Source of the DNA: DATCLS01 sp036563805
Lineage (GTDB): Bacteria > Actinomycetota > Acidimicrobiia > Acidimicrobiales > VFJN01
NCBI GenBank assembly: GCA_036563805.1
Contig: DATCLS010000002.1
Location: 110,432 to 174,431, forward strand
DNA length: 64,000 nucleotides
Reading direction: 5' to 3'
Part shown: in pieces, positions 9,038-16,867 of the stretch
How positions within the stretch are numbered: position 1 is the stretch's first letter
Layout of the letters: the number at the start of each line of letters is the position of its first letter
Made by a program: the position numbers and the translations under genes
Notes under the pieces: model-generated
What the model was told of the DNA's origin: nothing
Databases searched by the model: none
Seen by the model: only the letters and a program-made list of their open reading frames with translations

Positions 9038-9626
9038 GCCCGCGGAGCGCCACGTCGTCCTCGTCGGGCTCATGGGCGTGGGCAAGAGCACCGTCGGGCG
9101 CCGCCTGGCCAAGGAGATGCAGCGCCCGTTCGCGGACGCCGACGAGCAGGTCGAGCTGCGCGCCGGGCGGGCCATCCCCGCCATCTTCCGCACCGGGGGC
9201 GAGGAGGAGTTCCGCCGGCTGGAGACCGAGGTCCTCGCCGACCTGATGGGGCGGCCCTACCCGCTGGTCGTGGCCGCCGGCGGCGGCGCGGTCAGCCGGG
9301 GCCAGAACCGCGAGGTGCTCGCCCCCCGGGGCTTCGTCGTGTGGCTCCGGGCCTCGGCCGAGTTCCTGGCCGCCCGCACCGACACCACCCACCGGCCGCT
9401 GCTGGCCAACTCGGCCGACGACCCGGCGGTCACGCTCCAGCGCCTGCTCGACGAGCGGGCGCCGCTCTACGAGGCGGTGGCCGACGTGGTCGTCGACGTC
9501 GAGCCGTTCCACGCGGGCGAGGACGAGAAGCCCAAGCGGGCCATCGCCCAGCACATCGCCGCCCTGGCCTGCGAGGCCGGCGCCGCGGTGCCGCCGCCGG
9601 CACCCGCCGGGAGGGCGGGCGGGTGA
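9030..9626 (+). CDS. aroK: Shikimate kinase
   Basis: AroK phosphorylates shikimate with ATP. The Walker A loop GLMGVGKS is at residues 13-20, shikimate-binding residues lie in FADADEQVE and FRRLE, the glycine-rich AAGGGA is near residue 86, and the lid arginine is in THRPLL. At 198 residues it is slightly longer than usual because of an Ala/Pro-rich C-terminus. Its ATG lies 8 bases inside the aroC end, and its stop overlaps the aroB GTG. Confidence 0.94.
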   Translation: MAEPAERHVVLVGLMGVGKSTVGRRLAKEMQRPFADADEQVELRAGRAIPAIFRTGGEEEFRRLETEVLADLMGRPYPLVVAAGGGAVSRGQNREVLAPRGFVVWLRASAEFLAARTDTTHRPLLANSADDPAVTLQRLLDERAPLYEAVADVVVDVEPFHAGEDEKPKRAIAQHIAALACEAGAAVPPPAPAGRAGG

Positions 9627-10672
9627 TCCGGGTCGACGTGGCGGCCGGCGGGGGCACCTACCCGGTCGTCGTGGGGGCCGGCGCCCGCCGCGAGCTCGCC
9701 GCCCTCCTCGGGGTCGGCCCCAGGCGGGTGGCCGTGGTCAGCCAGCCCGGCATCGACTTCGCCGGGGCCGTCGACCCCGGCCGCGAGCACGAGCTGTTCC
9801 ACGTGGGACCGGGGGAGGAGTCCAAGACCCTGGCCACCGTCGAGGAGCTGTGCCGGGCCTGGTCGCGCTGGGGGCTCACCCGGCGCGACGCGGTCGTGGC
9901 CGTCGGCGGGGGCGTGGTCACCGACACGGCCGGCTTCGCGGCGGCCGTCTACCACCGGGGCATCCCGGTCGTGCACGTCCCGACGACGCTGCTCGGCATG
10001 GTCGACGCCGCCATCGGCGGCAAGACCGGGGTCAACCTCCCCGAGGGCAAGAACCTCGTCGGCGCGTTCTGGCAACCACGGGCCGTCGTGTGCGACACCG
10101 ACGCCCTGGCCACGCTGCCCGAGCGCGAGCGGCGCAGCGGGGCGGGGGAGATGGCCAAGTACCACTTCCTCACCGGTGACGACCTGGCCGGCCTGTCGCT
10201 GCCCGAGCGCGTCGCCGCCTGCGTCCGTATCAAGGCGGCGGTGGTGGCGGCCGACGAGCGCGAGGACCCGGCCAACCGGTCGGGGCGGGCGATCCTCAAC
10301 TACGGCCACACGCTGGCCCACGCCCTCGAGACCGCCGGCCGCTACGGGCTGCGGCACGGCGAGGCCGTGGCCGTCGGGCTCGTCTACGCCGCCGAGCTGG
10401 CCCACCTGCTCGGCCGCATCGACGCCGCCCGGGTGGCCGAGCACCGCGCCGTGGTGGCCGACTACGGCCTGTCCGGCGCCCTGCCGGCCGGGGCCGACGG
10501 CGCCGAGCTGGTCTCGCTCATGGCCCGGGACAAGAAGGCAATCGACGGGCTCACCTTCGTGCTCGACGGGCCGGCCGGCGTCGAGGTCGTCCCCGGCGTG
10601 TCGCCCGACGACGCCCTGGCCGCCCTCGGGCGTCTCGACCGGGCCGACGGCGGCGAGCGGTCGACGGCATGA
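9623..10672 (+). CDS. aroB: 3-dehydroquinate synthase
   Basis: AroB (349 residues) converts DAHP to 3-dehydroquinate using NAD and a metal ion. Visible motifs include AVGGGVVTDTAGF (nucleotide binding), VPTTLLGMVDAAIGGKTGVN, the metal ligand region GEMAKYHFL, and NYGHTLAHALE followed by RHGEAV. The GTG start overlaps the aroK stop as GTGA, and the first residues (IRVDVAAGGGTYPVVVG) fit the family start. It ends across the aroQ start (ATGA). Confidence 0.95.
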   Translation: MIRVDVAAGGGTYPVVVGAGARRELAALLGVGPRRVAVVSQPGIDFAGAVDPGREHELFHVGPGEESKTLATVEELCRAWSRWGLTRRDAVVAVGGGVVTDTAGFAAAVYHRGIPVVHVPTTLLGMVDAAIGGKTGVNLPEGKNLVGAFWQPRAVVCDTDALATLPERERRSGAGEMAKYHFLTGDDLAGLSLPERVAACVRIKAAVVAADEREDPANRSGRAILNYGHTLAHALETAGRYGLRHGEAVAVGLVYAAELAHLLGRIDAARVAEHRAVVADYGLSGALPAGADGAELVSLMARDKKAIDGLTFVLDGPAGVEVVPGVSPDDALAALGRLDRADGGERSTA

Positions 10673-11136
10673 GCGGGCGGCCCCTGGTCCTGCTGCTCAG
10701 CGGGCCCAACCTCAACCTGCTCGGCCAGCGCGAGCCGGCGGTGTACGGGACGGCCACGCTCGACGACCACGTGGCCGCGGCCCGGGCGGCGGCCGACGCG
10801 GCCGGGCTGGACGTCGAGCACCTCCAGTCCAACCACGAGGGCGAGCTGATCGACGCCATCCACGGGGCCCGGGGCCGGTGCGCGGCGATCGTGATCAACC
10901 CCGGGGCGTTCACCCACTACGCCTGGGGTCTGCACGACGCCCTGGCCGCCTTCGAGGGCCCGGTGGTCGAGGTCCACCTGTCCAACCCCAACGCCCGCGA
11001 GCCGTGGCGGCACACGTCGGTCGTGGCGCCGGTCGCCACCGGCACCGTGGCCGGGTTCGGCGGGCACGGCTACGTGCTGGCCATCGAGGCCGTCCGCCGC
11101 CTGCTGGACCAGGGGTCCACGGCCGGGCCCGGCTAG
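10669..11136 (+). CDS. aroQ: Type II 3-dehydroquinate dehydratase
   Basis: AroQ (155 residues) is the small dodecameric dehydratase of the shikimate pathway. GPNLNLLGQREPAVYG holds the catalytic Arg21 and Tyr26; NPGAFTHYAW and VHLSNPNAREPWRHTS hold the Asn, His and Ser that bind the substrate. It is of usual length and is last in the aro run. It converges on the minus-strand LOG-family gene. Confidence 0.95.
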   Translation: MSGRPLVLLLSGPNLNLLGQREPAVYGTATLDDHVAAARAAADAAGLDVEHLQSNHEGELIDAIHGARGRCAAIVINPGAFTHYAWGLHDALAAFEGPVVEVHLSNPNAREPWRHTSVVAPVATGTVAGFGGHGYVLAIEAVRRLLDQGSTAGPG

Positions 11137-11145
11137 CCGGCGGCC

Positions 11146-11160
11146 CGGACCGGCGGTCCG
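11146..11160 (+). terminator. Possible hairpin between convergent aroQ and LOG gene
   Basis: CGGACC-GGC-GGTCCG forms a perfect 6-bp stem in the 78-base gap between two converging genes. There is no T run, so if it ends transcription it is not a classical intrinsic terminator. Confidence 0.3.
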
Positions 11161-11190
11161 CACGACGCGGGGCCGCCCGACCCGGGGCCC

Positions 11191-11221
11191 GCCCGGCTCA
11201 GCGGCCGGCCCGGCTCAGCGG
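11191..11221. repeat. Short direct repeat at the end of the LOG gene
   Basis: The 14-base sequence GCCCGGCTCAGCGG occurs at 11191 and again at 11208. The second copy contains the LOG-family stop codon read on the minus strand. It looks like a small local duplication. Confidence 0.5.
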
Positions 11222-11802
11222 TCGGTGGTGTCGAGCCACTTGGCCAGCGGCAGTGGCGTCCAGGTCTCCAGCCGGTCGAGCAGGTCGGGGACGGTCTTGG
11301 CCGCTAGGACCAGCCCGCGGTGCTCGGGCCGGATGAAGCGCTGCTCGGTCGCCCGGTCGAGCAGCTCGAGCAGGGGCGCGTAGTAGCCGGTCGGGTCGAG
11401 CACGCCGCACGGCTTGTGGTGGATGCCGAGCTGCGTCCAGGTCACCGCCTCGCAGAACTCGTCGAGCGTGCCGTAGCCGCCAGGCAGCATGCAGAACCCG
11501 TCGCCCAGGTCAGCCATCAGCGCCTTGCGCTCGTGCATGGTCGGCACCACGTGCAGCTCGGGCAGGCCGGTGTGGGCGATCTCGGCGTCGACCAGGGCCT
11601 CGGTCATGACGCCGATCACGTCGCCCCCGGCGTCCAGGGCGGCGTCGGCGAGCGCCCCCATCAGGCCCAGGTGGGCGCCGCCGTACACGAGGCCGATGCC
11701 CCGCTCGGCCAGCTCCCGCCCCAGGGCCGTGGCCGTCTCGAGGTGGGCCGGGTCGGCGCCGGGGCTCGAGCCACAGAACACCGTCAGGCGCGTGATGCTC
11801 AT
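11215..11802 (-). CDS. LOG-family (TIGR00730) nucleoside 5'-monophosphate phosphoribohydrolase-like protein
   Basis: A 195-residue Rossmann-like protein with VFCGSSPGADP at the start, YGGAHLGLMGALADA, MHERKALMADLGDGF and the signature PGGYGTLDEF. In plants and some actinobacteria LOG proteins release cytokinin bases from the 5'-monophosphates; in most bacteria the substrate is untested and many were mislabelled lysine decarboxylase. The ATG at 11802 fits the conserved ITRLTVFCGSS start. It diverges from pepQ with 55 bases between. CAGGAT 6 bases upstream of its ATG may be a -10. Confidence 0.88.
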   Translation of the reverse strand: MSITRLTVFCGSSPGADPAHLETATALGRELAERGIGLVYGGAHLGLMGALADAALDAGGDVIGVMTEALVDAEIAHTGLPELHVVPTMHERKALMADLGDGFCMLPGGYGTLDEFCEAVTWTQLGIHHKPCGVLDPTGYYAPLLELLDRATEQRFIRPEHRGLVLAAKTVPDLLDRLETWTPLPLAKWLDTTDR

Positions 11803-11844
11803 ACCGGCATCCTGCCCGGGCGCCGCCCGCCGCGTCGCCAGCTT

Positions 11845-11850
11845 TACGCT
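11845..11850 (+). promoter_or_regulatory. Probable -10 element of pepQ (leaderless)
   Basis: TACGCT ends 7 bases before the GTG at 11858. This favours that start over the ATG at 11888. Confidence 0.5.
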
Positions 11851-11857
11851 TGGCGCG

Positions 11858-13015
11858 GTGACCTTCGACCTGTCCCTCCTCCCGCCCATGCAGGTCGCCG
11901 ACCGCGTGGGGCGCCTGCGCGAGCGGCTGCCCGAGGCCGGGTGCGACGGCCTGCTCGTGACCAGCCTGACCAACATCCGGTACCTCACCGGCTTCTCCGG
12001 CTCGGCCGCGCTGCTGCTGGTGGCGCCCGACGAGCTGCTGTTCGTGACCGACGGCCGCTACCGCGACCAGGCGACCGAGCAGCTGGCCGCGGCCGGCGTC
12101 GACGCCCGCATCGAGATCGGGCGCACGTCCGACGAGCAGCGCGACCACCTGGCCGGCCCCGGCGCCGCCGTCGGCCGCCTGGGGCTCGAGGCCGAGCACG
12201 TGTCCTGGGCCCAGGTCCGCCGGTTCGGCGCCGACTGGTTCCCGCAGGCCCAGCTGGTCCCCACCGACGGCCTGGTCGAGGAGCTGCGGCAGGTGAAGGA
12301 CGAGGGTGAGATCGCCCGCATCGAGGCCGCGGCGGCGATGGCCGACGAGGCCCTGGAGCGGGTGCGGCCCCGCCTGGCCGAGGGCCCGACCGAGGCCGAG
12401 GTGGCGCTCGAGCTCGAGTCGCACATGCGGCGGCTCGGCGCCGAGGGCCCGTCGTTCGACACCATCGTGGCCTCGGGCCCCAACGGCGCCAAGCCCCACC
12501 ACCGGGCCGGGGCCCGGCGCATCGCCGAGGGTGACCTGGTCGTGATCGACTTCGGGGCGCTGGTCGACGGCTACCACTCCGACATGACCCGCACGGTCGT
12601 CGTCGGCGAGCCGAGCCCCACCCAGGCCCGCATGCTCGAGGTCGTGACCGCGGCCCAGGCGGCCGGCGTGGCCGCGGTGGGGGAGGGCGTCGAGGCCGCG
12701 GCCGTCGACGAGACGTGCCGGTCGGTGATCCGCGACGCCGGCTGGGAGGGCGCCTTCCTGCACGGAACCGGGCACGGCGTGGGGCTCGACATCCACGAGG
12801 CGCCCAGGGTGTCCGCGACAGCCGATGCTACGCTGGCCTGCGGCCACGTCGTCACGGTCGAGCCCGGCGTGTATCTGCCCGAGCACGGCGGGGTCCGTGT
12901 CGAAGACACGGTCGTGGTCACCCCCGACGGCTGCCGCCCCCTGACGCGGGCGCCCAAGGGACCGGAACTCTCAGTACAGGGCCGCGCCACCGACGCGGCG
13001 AGCGCCAGGAGCTAA
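11858..13015 (+). CDS. pepQ: Xaa-Pro aminopeptidase / Xaa-Pro dipeptidase, M24 family
   Basis: A 385-residue pita-bread metallopeptidase. The creatinase N-like domain (ITNIRYLTGFSGSA-type segment) spans roughly residues 1-130. The M24 domain carries the dinuclear metal ligands in DFGALVDGYHSDMTRT, HGTGHGVGLDIHE, TVEPGVY and the last acidic residue in VRVEDTVVV. It would free residues in front of proline in the cytosol. The aroQ-pepQ-efp order is conserved in actinobacteria, and efp follows after 7 bases. Confidence 0.9.
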   Translation: MTFDLSLLPPMQVADRVGRLRERLPEAGCDGLLVTSLTNIRYLTGFSGSAALLLVAPDELLFVTDGRYRDQATEQLAAAGVDARIEIGRTSDEQRDHLAGPGAAVGRLGLEAEHVSWAQVRRFGADWFPQAQLVPTDGLVEELRQVKDEGEIARIEAAAAMADEALERVRPRLAEGPTEAEVALELESHMRRLGAEGPSFDTIVASGPNGAKPHHRAGARRIAEGDLVVIDFGALVDGYHSDMTRTVVVGEPSPTQARMLEVVTAAQAAGVAAVGEGVEAAAVDETCRSVIRDAGWEGAFLHGTGHGVGLDIHEAPRVSATADATLACGHVVTVEPGVYLPEHGGVRVEDTVVVTPDGCRPLTRAPKGPELSVQGRATDAASARS

Positions 13016-13022
13016 CCGAGAC

Positions 13023-13586
13023 ATGGTCGCCACCTCCACCAACGACCTGAAGAAGGGCATGACCCTCGACCTCCCCGAGGGGTTGTTCCAGGTCGTCGAC
13101 TTCCAGCACGTCAAGCCCGGCAAGGGCCCGGCCTTCGTGCGGACGACGCTGCGCAACGTCCGGACCGGCAACGTGCTCGACAAGACGTTCCGGGCCGACG
13201 AGCGGGTCGAGCGGGCCAACGTCGACAAGCGCGAGATGCAGTACCTGTACCGCGACGGCGACGACTACGTGTTCATGGACAACGGCACCTACGAGCAGCT
13301 CACCGTGGGGGCGCCGGCGCTGGGCGACGCCGTCAACTACATCGTCGACGGCTCGACGATGACCCTGCAGTTCTGCAAGGACGAGATCATCGGCACCGAC
13401 CTGCCGGCCGCCGTCGAGCTCGAGGTGACCGAGACCGAGCCGGGCATCCAGGGCGACCGGGTGTCGGGCGCCCGTAAGCCGGCCAAGCTCGAGACCGGGC
13501 TCGTCGTGCAGGTGCCGCTGTTCGTCAACACGGGCGATCGCATCAAGGTCGACACCCGCAGCGCCGAGTACCTGACGCGCGCGTGA
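13023..13586 (+). CDS. efp: Translation elongation factor P
   Basis: EF-P (187 residues) relieves ribosomes stalled on proline runs. The N-terminal KOW-like domain carries the tip loop PGKGP with Lys34. A lysine flanked this way is the actinobacterial form that, to my knowledge, works without the lysine modification needed in E. coli. The two OB domains follow and end in GDRIKVDTRSAEYLTRA. The stop overlaps the GTG of the next gene (nusB fusion). Confidence 0.96.
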   Translation: MVATSTNDLKKGMTLDLPEGLFQVVDFQHVKPGKGPAFVRTTLRNVRTGNVLDKTFRADERVERANVDKREMQYLYRDGDDYVFMDNGTYEQLTVGAPALGDAVNYIVDGSTMTLQFCKDEIIGTDLPAAVELEVTETEPGIQGDRVSGARKPAKLETGLVVQVPLFVNTGDRIKVDTRSAEYLTRA

Positions 13587-14707
13587 GCGACCTCGAGCCC
13601 ACCGAGGTCGAGGAGCGCCGCTCCGCCCGTGAGCGGGCCCTGGAGCTGCTCTACGAGGCCGAGATCAAGGGCTCGGGCATCGACGACGTCCTGGCTGCGC
13701 TGCCGGTGGCGCCGGCGGAGCTGGCGGTCGAGCTGGTGCGGGGCGTGGCGGCCCACAGCGCGCGCATCGACGAGATTCTCGCCCGCCGCGTCGCGCCCCG
13801 CTGGAGCCTGGCCCGCCTGGCCGCCGTCGACCGCGCCGTGCTCCGCCTCGGGACCTACGAGCTGCTCGACCGGCCCGACCGGCCCCAGGCGGTGGTGATC
13901 AACGAGGCGGTGATCCTGGCCCGCCGGTTCGGCACCGACGACTCGCCCCGGTTCGTGAACGGGGTGCTCTCGGCGGTCGCCGCCGAGGTGCAGGGCGACG
14001 GCGAGGCCGAGGCCCGGGCCGGCGAGCCCGGGGCCGCCCGCGCCGACGCCGGCCACGACGCCGACGCCGCGCCCACCGATCCCGATGCCGAGACCCCCGA
14101 GCCCGAGGTCGAGGCGCTGATCATCGATCTCGACGGGGTCATTCGGCACTGGGACCAGGACTACCTGGCCGAGGCCGAGGAGGCCCTGGGGCTGCCGGCC
14201 GGCGCCATCGGCAAGGCGGCGTTCGACCCCGTGCGGTTCGAGCCGGCCATGAACGGCGAGCTGACGTTCGACGAGTGGTACACGAGCCTGGGCGAGGCGG
14301 TGGCCGCCGAGCACGACGTCGCCGCCGAGGCCGTGTCCAAGGCGTTCGCGGACGCCCGGTGGGACATCGACGCCGAGGTCCTGGCGCTGGTCGACCAGGT
14401 GCGCGAGCGGGTGCCGGTGGCGCTGCTGTCCAACGCCAGCACCCGCCTGGCCGACGACCTCGACCGGGCCGGCATCACGGGCCACTTCGACACGGTGGTC
14501 GGTTCGGCCGACATCGGCCTGACCAAGCCCGACGCCGCCGCCTTCACCGCCGCCGCCGACCGGCTCGGCGTCCCGCCGGAGAGGTGCTTGATGGTCGACG
14601 ACCTGGCCGACAACGTCGAGGGGGCCCGGGCCGCCGGAATGCGGGCCGTGCGGTTCACGGGCGTCGACGACCTCCGGGCCGCCCTGGTTGCGGCCGGTCT
14701 GCTCTGA
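13583..14707 (+). CDS. nusB: NusB antitermination factor fused to a HAD-family hydrolase domain
   Basis: One unbroken frame of 374 residues. Residues 1-138 are NusB: RRSARERALELLYEAEIKG, LVRGVAAH, LAAVDRAVLRLGTYEL, VVINEAVILARRFGTDDSPRFVNGVL. A 35-residue acidic, Ala/Asp-rich linker follows. Residues 176-374 are a HAD-IA phosphatase: DLDGV with Asp182 and Asp184, SNAS near 283, the Lys of LTKPDAAAF near 315, and VDDLADN near 340. NusB with S10 binds boxA of rRNA leaders; the HAD substrate is unknown. All four HAD motifs are intact, so the second half looks active. Start GTG overlaps the efp stop. Typical NusB is about 140 residues, so this is a real fusion unless the sequence has an error. 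Confidence 0.9.
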   Translation: MSDLEPTEVEERRSARERALELLYEAEIKGSGIDDVLAALPVAPAELAVELVRGVAAHSARIDEILARRVAPRWSLARLAAVDRAVLRLGTYELLDRPDRPQAVVINEAVILARRFGTDDSPRFVNGVLSAVAAEVQGDGEAEARAGEPGAARADAGHDADAAPTDPDAETPEPEVEALIIDLDGVIRHWDQDYLAEAEEALGLPAGAIGKAAFDPVRFEPAMNGELTFDEWYTSLGEAVAAEHDVAAEAVSKAFADARWDIDAEVLALVDQVRERVPVALLSNASTRLADDLDRAGITGHFDTVVGSADIGLTKPDAAAFTAAADRLGVPPERCLMVDDLADNVEGARAAGMRAVRFTGVDDLRAALVAAGLL

Positions 14708-14769
14708 ACGGCCCCGCCGACCCGCCGCCCCCGGCGCCGGGCCCGGGGGAGGGCGAGGGCCCGGGCGTC

Positions 14770-15294
14770 ATGCTCCGCTGGTGGGGGGCGCCGCCGGGCG
14801 ACGTCGCCCACGACGCCGTCGCCCTGGCCGCCGCCTGGGCCGACCCCGAGGTGGCCCGGTGGACCGCCGTCCCGGCCGCCCGCGACGCGGCGGCCGCCGC
14901 CCGGTGGATCGCCGGCGAGCCCGAGCGCCGGGCCCACCGCCTGGCGCTCGACCTCGTCGTCGGCTCGCCGGCGGACGGCGGGCGGCAGGTCCTCGGCGAG
15001 GTCGGCCTCGCCCACCTCGACGACCGGGGCTGGGCCGAACTCGGCTTCTGGCTCGCCCCCGCGGCGCGGGGCCGGGGCCTGGCCACGGTCGCCGTGGCCC
15101 GCTGTGCCCGGTGGGCGCTGACCGAGCTCGGCCTGCGGCGGGTGTGGGCCCGCACCGACCCCGCCAACGAGCGGGCGGCGGGCGTCCTGGTCCGGGCCGG
15201 GTTCCTGCGCCGCGGCGAGGCCCCCGGACCGGCCGGCGGGCCGGCGGGCAGGTCCGTGGTGTGGACGCGGGACGCTGCTAACCTGCGGCCCTGA
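14770..15294 (+). CDS. GNAT-family N-acetyltransferase (RimJ/RimL type)
   Basis: A 174-residue GNAT protein from the ATG. The acetyl-CoA loop region is AELGFWLAPAARGRGLAT, followed by ARWALTELGLRRVWARTDPANERAAGVLVRAGF in two conserved pieces (split here only by my description), the pattern of RimJ/RimL enzymes that acetylate protein N-termini or small molecules. The substrate is unknown. An in-frame CTG at 14704 overlaps the nusB-HAD stop as CTGA and would add 22 Pro/Gly-rich residues; the same junction type is seen at metK-priA. It lies just ahead of the pyr leader. Confidence 0.75.
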   Translation: MLRWWGAPPGDVAHDAVALAAAWADPEVARWTAVPAARDAAAAARWIAGEPERRAHRLALDLVVGSPADGGRQVLGEVGLAHLDDRGWAELGFWLAPAARGRGLATVAVARCARWALTELGLRRVWARTDPANERAAGVLVRAGFLRRGEAPGPAGGPAGRSVVWTRDAANLRP

Positions 15295-15303
15295 CCGTGA
15301 AGC

Positions 15304-15327
15304 GGGTCCAGCGAGGCCCGTACGGAC
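15304..15327 (+). promoter_or_regulatory. PyrR-binding loop in the pyr operon leader
   Basis: GGTCCAGCGAGGCC (15305-15318) matches the PyrR recognition consensus ARUCCNGNGAGGYU at 12 of 14 positions. The two differences are the first and last bases, where the A and U of the consensus are G and C here. GTCC at 15306-15309 can pair with GGAC at 15324-15327 to make the lower stem. A GAGAGG ribosome binding site begins 2 bases after it, so bound PyrR should block translation of pyrR, as described for Mycobacterium smegmatis. Confidence 0.8.
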
Positions 15328-15341
15328 AGAGAGGTTTCCGA

Positions 15342-15917
15342 TTGGCCGAGCGCGAACGCCGAAGCACGCCCCCGTTCGGGGGCGTTTTCGTTGCCCGCAG
15401 CCAGGTGCTCGACCACGACGACGTGCGCCGCGCCATCTGGCGCATGGCGCACGAGATCATCGAGCGCAACCACGGCATCGACGACCTGGTCCTGATCGGG
15501 CTCCAGACCGGGGGCGTCCCGTTCGCCGCCGCCCTGGGCGAGGCCTTCGACCAGATCGAGGGCGACCACCCGCCCACCGGCACGCTCGACGTCGCCTTCC
15601 ACCGCGACGACATCGGGCTGCGCCCCGTGCTGCCGAGCACGGTCACCGAGATCCCTTGCGACCTGACCGGCCAGGTGGTGGTGCTGGTCGACGACGTGCT
15701 GTTCACCGGACGGACGATCCGGGCCGCGCTCGACGCGGTCCACACCTACGGCCGCCCCCGGGCGGTTCAGCTGGCCGTGATGGTCGACCGGGGCCACCGC
15801 GAGCTGCCGATCCGGCCCGACTACGTGGGCAAGAACCTGCCGACCCGGCGCGACGAGGCCGTCAACGCCACGCTCGACGGCGTCGAGCTGGGCGAGATGC
15901 GCAAGGACGCCTGGTGA
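15342..15917 (+). CDS. pyrR: PyrR bifunctional pyr operon regulator / uracil phosphoribosyltransferase
   Basis: PyrR binds UMP/UTP and pyr leader RNA. The PRPP loop is VVLVDDVLFTGRTIRAALDA, with IGLQTGGVPFA and the FHRDD hood segment before it and NLPTRRDEAV near the end. Alignment to known PyrR begins near VLDHDDVRRAIWRMAHEI. Two starts are possible. TTG at 15342 has GAGAGG 7 bases upstream and gives 191 residues, but the terminator-like hairpin at 15367 then lies inside the coding sequence. GTG at 15405 lies after the hairpin, gives 170 residues, but has no ribosome binding site. I prefer 15342. The stop overlaps pyrB. Confidence 0.85.
   Translation: MAERERRSTPPFGGVFVARSQVLDHDDVRRAIWRMAHEIIERNHGIDDLVLIGLQTGGVPFAAALGEAFDQIEGDHPPTGTLDVAFHRDDIGLRPVLPSTVTEIPCDLTGQVVVLVDDVLFTGRTIRAALDAVHTYGRPRAVQLAVMVDRGHRELPIRPDYVGKNLPTRRDEAVNATLDGVELGEMRKDAW
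15367..15392 (+). terminator. Intrinsic terminator-like hairpin in the pyr leader
   Basis: CGCCCCC-GTTC-GGGGGCG is a perfect 7-bp stem (15367-15384) followed by TTTTCGTT. It lies 40 bases after the PyrR loop. It may act as an attenuator that forms when PyrR stops ribosomes from loading. Confidence 0.7.
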
Positions 15918-16867
15918 AGCACCTGCTGGCGATCGAGGACCTGACCCGCGAGGACATCGACCACCTGCTCGACCTGACCGACGCCTTCGCCGAGGTGGGG
16001 CGGCGGCGCGTGCCCAAGGTGCCGGCGCTGCAGGGGCGCACGGTCACGTGGCTGTTCTACGAGGACTCCACCCGCACGCGGCTGTCGTTCGAGCAGGCGG
16101 CCAAGCGGCTGTCGGCCGACACGCTGAGCTTCACGGTCTCGTCGTCGTCGGTCCGCAAAGGCGAGAGCCTGCGCGACACCGTGCAGACCATCGAGGCGCT
16201 GGGCGTCGACGCCATCGTCGTGCGCCACTCGTCCTCCGGCGTGCCGGCCCAGATCGCCCAGTGGGTGTCGGCCAGCGTGGTCAACGCCGGCGACGGGTGG
16301 CACGAGCACCCGACCCAGGCTCTGCTCGACTGCTACACGCTCCGTTCCCACGTGGGCGACATCGACGGCCTGCGCATCGCCATCGTCGGCGACGTCAAGC
16401 ACAGCCGGGTGGCCCGCAGCGACGTGTGGGCGTTCACCCGGCTGGGTGCCGAGGTCACGCTCGTGGCGCCGCCCACGCTCCTACCGCCGAGCCTCGAGGG
16501 CTGGCCGGTGCGGGTCAGCCACGACCTCGACGCGGTCCTGCCCGAGGTCGACGTCGTCTACCTGCTGCGCATGCAGCGCGAGCGCATGACCGAGGCGCTG
16601 GTCCCGTCGCTGCGCGAGTACTCGGCGCGCTGGGGCCTCACCCGGCGGCGCCTCGACCTCATGGCCGAGAAGGCCATCGTCATGCACCCGGGGCCCATGA
16701 ACCGGGGCGTCGAGATCGCCGCGGACGTGGCCGAGGGGCCGCGCTCGGTGGTGATCGACCAGGTCCGCAACGGCGTGGCCGTGCGGATGGCGGTGCTCTA
16801 CGAGCTGCTGGGCTCGGGCGCGGTGCTGCCCCGCCCCGAGGGGACCGAGGGAGACGACAGCCAGTGA
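15914..16867 (+). CDS. pyrB: Aspartate carbamoyltransferase catalytic chain
   Basis: ATCase (317 residues) joins carbamoyl phosphate and aspartate. The carbamoyl phosphate loop is FYEDSTRTRLSFE near residues 48-60; the 80s loop is SSSSVRKGESLRDT; HPTQALLD and GDVKHSRVARS bind substrates; HPGPMNRGVEI is near the end. No regulatory pyrI chain is present, as in other actinobacteria. The GTG start overlaps the pyrR stop and its own stop overlaps pyrC. Confidence 0.96.
   Translation: MKHLLAIEDLTREDIDHLLDLTDAFAEVGRRRVPKVPALQGRTVTWLFYEDSTRTRLSFEQAAKRLSADTLSFTVSSSSVRKGESLRDTVQTIEALGVDAIVVRHSSSGVPAQIAQWVSASVVNAGDGWHEHPTQALLDCYTLRSHVGDIDGLRIAIVGDVKHSRVARSDVWAFTRLGAEVTLVAPPTLLPPSLEGWPVRVSHDLDAVLPEVDVVYLLRMQRERMTEALVPSLREYSARWGLTRRRLDLMAEKAIVMHPGPMNRGVEIAADVAEGPRSVVIDQVRNGVAVRMAVLYELLGSGAVLPRPEGTEGDDSQ

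Noticed and set aside
9200..9300. Fusion of aroK and aroB suggested by a long open frame starting at 9341
   Set aside because: The long frame is only an open extension upstream; the two genes have separate conserved starts and overlap by 4 bases (GTGA).
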